Position numbers and translations under genes: made by a program
The notes under the pieces: model-generated
Databases searched by the model: none
Told to the model about the DNA's origin: nothing
What the model saw: the letters and a program-made list of their open reading frames with translations, nothing else
Source of the DNA: an uncultured Alcaligenaceae bacterium
GTDB taxonomy: Bacteria > Pseudomonadota > Gammaproteobacteria > Burkholderiales > Burkholderiaceae_B
DNA: 11,143 nucleotides
Direction of reading: 5' to 3'
Assembly (NCBI GenBank): GCA_937952975.1
Contig: CALFXX010000164.1
Coordinates: 1-11,143 of the forward strand
In this document: positions 6,800 through 11,143 of the stretch, in pieces
Layout: the number at the start of each line of letters is the position of its first letter
Position numbering within the stretch: position 1 is the stretch's first letter

Positions 6800-8073
6800 T
6801 GAATAAACGTCATCTACTTGCCTATGCGATGCTCAGTTTGCCGCTGGCGATGTCGATGATGCCGATTTACATGATATCGCCCAAGTTTTACGGTGATGTC
6901 TTGGGACTTGACTTGGCCGCTTTAGGGGCCGTTTTGTTTTTAACGCGTCTGCTTGATACTGCACAAGATCCCCTGATCGGTCGCTTGGTCGATGCCTCGC
7001 AACGCAGGCCACGCGGGTGGTCGAGTTTGATGTTGAGGGCTGCGTGTCTCTTGGCGGTAGGTTTTGTATTGCTGTTTACGCCTCCTGCCTGGTCGCAAAC
7101 AGGTTTGCTTGTTTGGCTGGCTGGGTCGCTTGTGTTGGTGTACGCCGCGCACAGCGTCTTGAGTGTTTGTTACTTGACTTGGGGGGCACGACTAACCGAT
7201 GACTTGACCGGGCGGGCGCAGGTGACTGCTTGGCGCGAAGCCTTTGGTCTGGTGGGGGTGGTTGTCGCGTCGGTCTTGCCTGCGGTGTGGGTGGGGCAGC
7301 AGGGCGCGCGCGTCGGCTATCAGTGGTTTGCGTGGTTGTTCGCTGCGCTGTTGTTAGTCTCGCTTGCATGCACGTTGCGCTGGTCTCCTACCCCCAAGTT
7401 GCTCAGTCACCAAGGACGACAAAACTTGCGCGAAGCCCTTGCTCCAGCCTCGGTGCGGCGCGTGTTGTGGTTTTATTTATTTAACGCAATTTCGGTCGCA
7501 GTGCCTGCCACGCTCGTCTTGTTTTTTATTGATGATGTCGTACAGTCACCGGGCTATGCAGGGCTTTTTTTAGGGCTTTATTTTTGTGCGGGGATGCTTG
7601 CCTTACCTGTTTGGGTCATGCTTGCTGCGCGTCTTGGCAAAGCGCGGGCTTGGTTGACGGGCAGTGGCCTGGCGGCGGTGTCTTTACTGTGTAGCTGCTG
7701 GGTGGGTTCAGGAGATATATTTTTGTACGCGGCGATCTGCGTGATAGCGGGCGCGGGGCTTGGTGCAGATGTGGCCTTGCCCCCAGCGATGCTGGCTGAC
7801 GCGATTCCTCCTACCCACCGCCAAAGTACGGGCCTGTATTTCGGGATCTGGGTGCTGATTGGAAAACTCGCTTTAGCACTAGCTGCTGGGCTAGCCTTGC
7901 CAGCGTTGCAAGCTTTTAAATATCGCCCCGGCGATCCAGAATCGGCGTTGGCGTTGACTCTGCTTTATGCGCTGTTGCCCTTGCTTTTTAAGGGTCTGGC
8001 ACTCGTGGTGTTGTTCTCGCAGTCTCCTTGTTTTTCTTTGACGCGAGTTCGGTCTCGCAAGGAATCGTCATGA
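6799..8073 (+). CDS. MFS transporter, MFS_2 / GPH (MelB-like) type
   Basis: A 424-residue, strongly hydrophobic protein with about twelve membrane segments. The GTG at 6799 overlaps the preceding TAG by one base. The helix II motif LLDTAQDPLIGRLVD (51-65) is the hallmark of the GPH sugar/cation symporter family; Asp53 and Asp57 correspond to the cation-binding Asp55 and Asp59 of E. coli MelB. The helix IV Asp124 of MelB appears to be Ser here (SVLSVCYLTW), and the MelB Asn58 is Gln56, so cation coupling or substrate may differ. The same superfamily branch includes the vertebrate lysophospholipid symporter MFSD2A, and this gene lies in a phospholipid-modification cluster, so a lipid or lipid-derived substrate is more plausible than a sugar; that is inference. 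It ends with an ATGA overlap with the DUF3833 gene. Confidence 0.88.
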   Translation: MNKRHLLAYAMLSLPLAMSMMPIYMISPKFYGDVLGLDLAALGAVLFLTRLLDTAQDPLIGRLVDASQRRPRGWSSLMLRAACLLAVGFVLLFTPPAWSQTGLLVWLAGSLVLVYAAHSVLSVCYLTWGARLTDDLTGRAQVTAWREAFGLVGVVVASVLPAVWVGQQGARVGYQWFAWLFAALLLVSLACTLRWSPTPKLLSHQGRQNLREALAPASVRRVLWFYLFNAISVAVPATLVLFFIDDVVQSPGYAGLFLGLYFCAGMLALPVWVMLAARLGKARAWLTGSGLAAVSLLCSCWVGSGDIFLYAAICVIAGAGLGADVALPPAMLADAIPPTHRQSTGLYFGIWVLIGKLALALAAGLALPALQAFKYRPGDPESALALTLLYALLPLLFKGLALVVLFSQSPCFSLTRVRSRKESS

Positions 8074-8627
8074 AAATAAAAGCCTTACTTGCTTCAGCGA
8101 CCGCAGCGTTTTTGACTGCTTGTGGGAGCGTAGATGTCGCTCATTACGCGGCCGAAAAGCCCTCACTTGAACTATCGAGTTTTTTCACCGGCACGATCGA
8201 TGCCTGGGGGATCTTTCAAAAGCGTAGCGGCGAGGTCGCGCGCCGCTTCAACGTTGAAATTCAGGCCAGTTGGGTCAACCCCAACGAAGGTACCCTCGAT
8301 GAGCGATTCACCTACTCTGATGGCGAAAAACAAAGGCGGGTGTGGACGCTGAAGCGCCAACCAGACGGCAGCTGGCAAGGCACAGCTGATGATGTCGTTG
8401 GATTTGCGACTGGGCGTGTGGCCGGAAACGCATTGCGCTGGACCTATGTGATGAGATTGCCCGTAGACGGCAAAGAATATCTGGTCGACTTTGATGACTG
8501 GATGTGGCAGATGGACGACGCGTCGATGATGAACCGCTCGACGATGTCAAAGTTTGGTGTTGATCTTGGTGAAGTGACGCTGTTTTTTCGAAAGCGTGGG
8601 GCATCTAACCCATCCGAACAAAAGTGA
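8070..8627 (+). CDS. DUF3833 family lipoprotein
   Basis: The ATG at 8070 overlaps the transporter stop (ATGA) and has an AAGGA ribosome binding site (8059-8063) six bases upstream, giving 185 residues. The N-terminus MKIKALLASATAAFLTAC is a lipoprotein signal peptide with lipobox LTAC and the lipidated Cys at 18; the next residues GSVD contain no Asp at +2, compatible with outer membrane sorting. The mature domain is rich in aromatic residues and strands (FFTGTIDAWGIFQKRSG, FTYSDGEKQRRVWTLKR, GRVAGNALRWTYVMRL, DFDDWMWQMDD), suggesting a lipocalin-like beta structure. DUF3833 genes recur beside CFA-like, DUF1365 and CHI-like genes. A role in lipid handling in the periplasm is a fair guess; biochemistry is unknown to me. 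No convincing terminator follows. Confidence 0.88.
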   Translation: MKIKALLASATAAFLTACGSVDVAHYAAEKPSLELSSFFTGTIDAWGIFQKRSGEVARRFNVEIQASWVNPNEGTLDERFTYSDGEKQRRVWTLKRQPDGSWQGTADDVVGFATGRVAGNALRWTYVMRLPVDGKEYLVDFDDWMWQMDDASMMNRSTMSKFGVDLGEVTLFFRKRGASNPSEQK

Positions 8628-8688
8628 ATAGGTCATTGAACGCTTGGTTCCTGTTGCCACCCTTTAATAGACCTTTAATTCTTCGTTG
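8628..8688 (+). promoter_or_regulatory. Gap before the SDR gene with an 11-bp-period direct repeat
   Basis: This is the only real break in the plus-strand cluster. CCTTTAAT occurs twice (8661-8668 and 8672-8679), with starts 11 bp apart, about one helical turn, immediately before the SDR start codons. TTTAAT could act as a -10 box and TTGAAC (8636-8641) as a -35, but the spacings (21 bp or more) are too long for a standard promoter. No strong terminator hairpin is seen, so transcription may simply continue through. Confidence 0.3.
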
Positions 8689-9468
8689 ATGATGAAACCA
8701 TTAAATGCACCGATCACTTCTTGGGTAGGTAAACGGGTCTGGCTTGTCGGGGCGTCAAGCGGTATTGGCGCCGCCTTAGCACAGGCGCTCTTAGCGGCCG
8801 GTGCCAGTGTCGCTTTGTCGGCGCGACGCGTCGAGCAGTTAGCGAACGTCGCGGCGCCTTATGCAAACGCTAGCGTGATCCCTTTTGATGTGACAGATAC
8901 GCAAGCCTGGCCAGTGGCTTTGGCAAAGGTGCTCGAACGTTTTGGTCAAATAGACCTGGTGATCTTAGGTGCAGCTCGCTACGACCCAACACATAGCTGG
9001 CAAATTGATATTGATCAGGCCCAGAAAAGTTTTGACCTCAATGTTGTGAGTGTCTATCGAGGGTTATCAGTCGTAGTGCCTCAATTATTGGCGCAAGGAC
9101 ACGGTGGGGTGTCTTTGATTGGCAGTATTTCTGGTTATACGGGTTTGCCTCGCGCGCTGATCTATGGTGCGACCAAGGCAGCATTACAAAATTTGTGCGA
9201 AACACTGTATTTTGAATTAGCGCCCAAAGGCCTGGGGGTGTATTTGATTAACCCGGGCTTTGTGCAAACACCGATGACGTCGGCCAATGATTTTGAAATG
9301 CCCGGATTGATGACGCCCGAAGCTGCCGCACGTGCAATCATGCTTGGGTTTGAGCGCGGTCAATTTGAAATTCGTTTTCCAAAGGCCTTTTCACTCGCGT
9401 TGCGCTTGATCAGTATGCTGCCGGATCGTTTGAGGTTTTTTCTTTTACACAAAACAACAAAAATGTGA
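8689..9468 (+). CDS. Short-chain dehydrogenase/reductase (SDR)
   Basis: A 259-residue classical SDR. Counting from the second ATG (8692), the cofactor motif GASSGIG is at 20-26, the structural Asn at 117 (DLN), the catalytic Ser at 145 (SLIGSISG) and YGATK at 158-162, followed by NPGF at 188-191. The Ala-Arg-Arg after the second strand (LSARRVEQL) favours NADP(H). The NNAG motif is replaced by ILGAAR, a common variant. SDRs of this kind reduce or oxidise carbonyl or hydroxyl groups on a lipid or small substrate. The tail after the fold, KAFSLALRLISMLPDRLRFFLL, is hydrophobic and basic and might attach to membrane. Two tandem ATG codons (8689, 8692) make the start ambiguous, and neither has a good ribosome binding site. 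Its stop overlaps the next start (TGATG). Confidence 0.9.
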   Translation: MMKPLNAPITSWVGKRVWLVGASSGIGAALAQALLAAGASVALSARRVEQLANVAAPYANASVIPFDVTDTQAWPVALAKVLERFGQIDLVILGAARYDPTHSWQIDIDQAQKSFDLNVVSVYRGLSVVVPQLLAQGHGGVSLIGSISGYTGLPRALIYGATKAALQNLCETLYFELAPKGLGVYLINPGFVQTPMTSANDFEMPGLMTPEAAARAIMLGFERGQFEIRFPKAFSLALRLISMLPDRLRFFLLHKTTKM

Positions 9469-9902
9469 TGACAGATTTTCATGCGCGCTTTGACGAGTTG
9501 GCAGAATGGTTTGAAACGCTGACACCCGCCTCGCTGCAACACATCGACAAAATATATGCCCAGACAGCCACGTTTAGGGATCCCTTTAACCAGGTGGTGG
9601 GTGTTGCATCGATTCAGCAGATCTATCAGCACATGTTTGAGCAGTTAAGTGCGCCGAGATTTGTCATCACAACCAAAGTTGTCGAGGCGGCAGGTGCCTT
9701 TATGACCTGGCAGTTTCTCTTTGCCTTACGCGGTAAAGCGTATGTCATCGAAGGTGGCACGCATTTTGGGCTCGATCAGCATGGCTTGATCGTTTTGCAC
9801 CGCGACTATTGGGATGCTGCGCAAGAGCTCTATGAAAAGATCCCAGTGTTAGGTGCTGTCCTACGCCTGCTGCGAAAAAAACTCTCGATTTCAAGTCATT
9901 AG
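9468..9902 (+). CDS. NTF2-like (SnoaL-type) small protein
   Basis: A 144-residue protein whose ATG (9468) overlaps the SDR stop by one base; a GTG directly before it at 9465 is an alternative. The pattern fits the NTF2-like cone fold: an N-terminal helix (FHARFDELAEWFETL), IDKIYAQTATFRDPF with the family's D-P pair at 38-39, a helix with IQQIYQHMFEQL, then beta strands ending in LIVLHRDYWDAAQELY (106-121). NTF2-like proteins include isomerases, hydratases and non-catalytic binding proteins, so the reaction cannot be read from sequence. The tight coupling to the SDR suggests the two act on the same intermediate. Relatives occur with CFA-like and DUF1365 genes in other proteobacteria, as I recall. 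Its stop codon overlaps that of the convergent kinase gene by 4 bases. Confidence 0.85.
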   Translation: MTDFHARFDELAEWFETLTPASLQHIDKIYAQTATFRDPFNQVVGVASIQQIYQHMFEQLSAPRFVITTKVVEAAGAFMTWQFLFALRGKAYVIEGGTHFGLDQHGLIVLHRDYWDAAQELYEKIPVLGAVLRLLRKKLSISSH

Positions 9903-11143
9903 TCTTGACGCTCAGCGGGGAGTCGAGCGAAACGAACCTCTACGCGCGTTCCGCCTTTGGGCAAGGTGGTTTGAAGCGGATCCAAAAGATAAATGCTCGC
10001 ACCATGCTGGGTTGCGATTTCGCGCACAATCGCCAGACCTAAGCCGCTTCCATCTGTTTTTGTACCGAGCACTCGATAAAACCGGTCAAAAACACGCTCT
10101 CGATCGCTCTCGGGAATGCCTTGCCCTGTATCTTCGACCGCAACAATGATGTGGTGATCCCTTTGTACGACGCTGACTGTGACGTGACCCTTTGCGGGTG
10201 TGTAACGCAGTGCGTTATCGATCAAGTTGTTCAGCAGTTCGGCCAATAATAGCGGCTGACCTTTGATCAACAGTGGGCGATCAGGGGCCTCAAATCCTAA
10301 GTCGATTTGGGAGGAGATCGCACGATCCACCCAGTGCTGAGTCTGTTCTTGCGTTAAGGCCCTGAGGTCAACCGCGGTGAATTCAACATTATTAGGATTT
10401 TCGGCACGCGCCATTAACAACAACTGGTCAACTAAGCGCGTGGCGCGTACGGTACCCGCGACAATTTGGTTGAGGCTCGAGAGCATTTCGCCAGGCGGAG
10501 CTCCGCGCATACCCAGCTCTGCCTGCGTGCGTAGGCCCGCAAGAGGTGTTTTCAGTTGATGCGCGGCATCAGCAACAAAACGCTGTTGTGCCAAGATATT
10601 GCTGGCCAGGCGCGCCAGCAGTTCATTCATAGCAGCGACGAGTGGTTCTATTTCAACGGGTACATTGCGCCCATCGATGGATGAGAGGTCATCGGGTTTT
10701 CTGGCGCGTAAACGCTTTTGCAACGCGTTGATAGGAGCGATACCGCGGGAGAGTCCAAACCAGATTAACAGTGCCGCGATTGGCAACACTGAAAACTGCG
10801 GAATGATCACCCCTTTGATGATGTCGTTAGCAAGTGCAACGCGCCGTTCGGTCGATTCTGCCGCTACAACAAGTACGGGGCCGGCCTGTCGTAAACCGAC
10901 GGTGTGCCAGGTGTACGCGAAGCGCACGTCAAAGCCACGCACCATTTGATTTTTATAATAGACGGTATCGACCTGCTGGCTTGCTGAGAGTTCGGGTGAG
11001 GGGAGCTCAGCGTCACCGCCTAGAAGCTCTCCGGACGGGGCAACGACTTTCCAAAAGACTCCGTCGTTTTCGCGGGTACGCAAAGCCAATCTTGCGGGAG
11101 CCGAGAGTTTAAAGGTGGCACGTTTGTTTTCAACTTCGACCTG
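9899..11143 (-). CDS. Sensor histidine kinase, TctE-like (N-terminus beyond window)
   Basis: The frame is open from the right edge, so 414 C-terminal residues are visible and the true start lies outside; the in-frame TTG at 11089 is not a credible start. The visible periplasmic part (VFWKVVAPSGELLGGDAELP region) resembles the two-component sensor kinase N-terminal domain of TctE-type proteins. It is followed by a membrane segment (VIIPQFSVLPIAALLIWFGL, encoded at about 10807-10745) and a linker. The phosphoacceptor His is in FVADAAHQLKTPLAGLR (His codon at 10559-10561). Then come the N box LLNNLIDNALRYTP, G1 VEDTGQGIP, F box FDRFYRV and G2 GSGLGLAIV, so the catalytic core is complete. TctE kinases sense tricarboxylates, but the ligand here is unknown. 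The partner response regulator is probably upstream, outside the window. No link to the lipid cluster beyond adjacency. Confidence 0.93.
   Translation of the reverse strand, partial: QVEVENKRATFKLSAPARLALRTRENDGVFWKVVAPSGELLGGDAELPSPELSASQQVDTVYYKNQMVRGFDVRFAYTWHTVGLRQAGPVLVVAAESTERRVALANDIIKGVIIPQFSVLPIAALLIWFGLSRGIAPINALQKRLRARKPDDLSSIDGRNVPVEIEPLVAAMNELLARLASNILAQQRFVADAAHQLKTPLAGLRTQAELGMRGAPPGEMLSSLNQIVAGTVRATRLVDQLLLMARAENPNNVEFTAVDLRALTQEQTQHWVDRAISSQIDLGFEAPDRPLLIKGQPLLLAELLNNLIDNALRYTPAKGHVTVSVVQRDHHIIVAVEDTGQGIPESDRERVFDRFYRVLGTKTDGSGLGLAIVREIATQHGASIYLLDPLQTTLPKGGTRVEVRFARLPAERQD

Noticed and set aside
7076..7369. Open minus-strand frame of about 97 codons opposite the transporter gene
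   Set aside because: It is low-complexity (Pro, Arg, Gln, Thr rich), has no homologous look or ribosome binding site, and is the complement of membrane-segment codons.
8630..8674. Possible terminator between DUF3833 and SDR (AGGTC/GACCT with inner GAAC/GTTC)
   Set aside because: The outer stem is 5 bp over a 35-base loop, the inner one 4 bp, and no T-run follows.
11087..11089. TTG as the start of the sensor kinase
   Set aside because: The frame continues to the window edge with protein-like sequence, and a TctE-type kinase needs a further N-terminal membrane segment, so the gene is cut by the window.

Overview
The window looks like a chromosomal segment of a betaproteobacterium, most likely Burkholderiales. 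This rests on protein character: a full-length RdgC, a TctE-like tripartite-transport-type sensor kinase, and a TetR plus cyclopropane-synthase-family cluster of the kind common in that order. The genes are tightly packed and of moderate GC. I could not search any database, so the taxonomy is inference.

Layout, left to right. The first 346 bases are the 3' end of an unrecognised plus-strand gene cut by the window edge. It converges on a minus-strand pair: rdgC (recombination-associated protein) and, 2 bases downstream of its stop, a small unrecognised 106-residue gene. Next comes a minus-strand TetR/AcrR repressor gene (1672-2292). A short AT-rich divergent promoter region (about 2293-2454) separates it from a long plus-strand run. 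That region holds two matching 12-bp imperfect palindromes, exactly 21 bp centre to centre, which I propose as the TetR operators.

The main subject is the plus-strand cluster at 2455-9902. In order it encodes a chalcone-isomerase-like (CHI-fold) protein without a signal peptide, an FAD-dependent amine-oxidase-family oxidoreductase, a DUF1365 protein, a SAM-dependent methyltransferase of the cyclopropane-fatty-acid-synthase (CFA) family, a second CHI-like protein with a signal peptide, an MFS_2/GPH-type transporter, a DUF3833 lipoprotein, a short-chain dehydrogenase/reductase and an NTF2-like protein. Nearly every junction is a start/stop overlap (ATGA, TAGTG, TGATG or 8-22 bp), so the products are probably translationally coupled. 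The only gap, 61 bases, lies before the SDR gene.

The gene set resembles clusters that modify unsaturated phospholipid acyl chains in place, including the furan fatty acid pathway described in alphaproteobacteria (methylation by a CFA-family enzyme, desaturation, oxygen insertion). A reasonable model is that the CFA-like enzyme methylates a membrane acyl chain, the flavoprotein and SDR carry out redox steps, and the CHI-fold proteins, DUF3833 lipoprotein and transporter bind or move lipid across the envelope. Points that stand out are the paired CHI-like genes with different predicted locations, loss of two of the five residues that hold bicarbonate in E. coli Cfa, and control by a divergent TetR with twin operators.

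The right end (9899-11143, minus strand) is a sensor histidine kinase whose N-terminus lies beyond the window. Its stop overlaps the stop of the NTF2-like gene by 4 bases, so the two transcripts converge with no room for a terminator between the reading frames.
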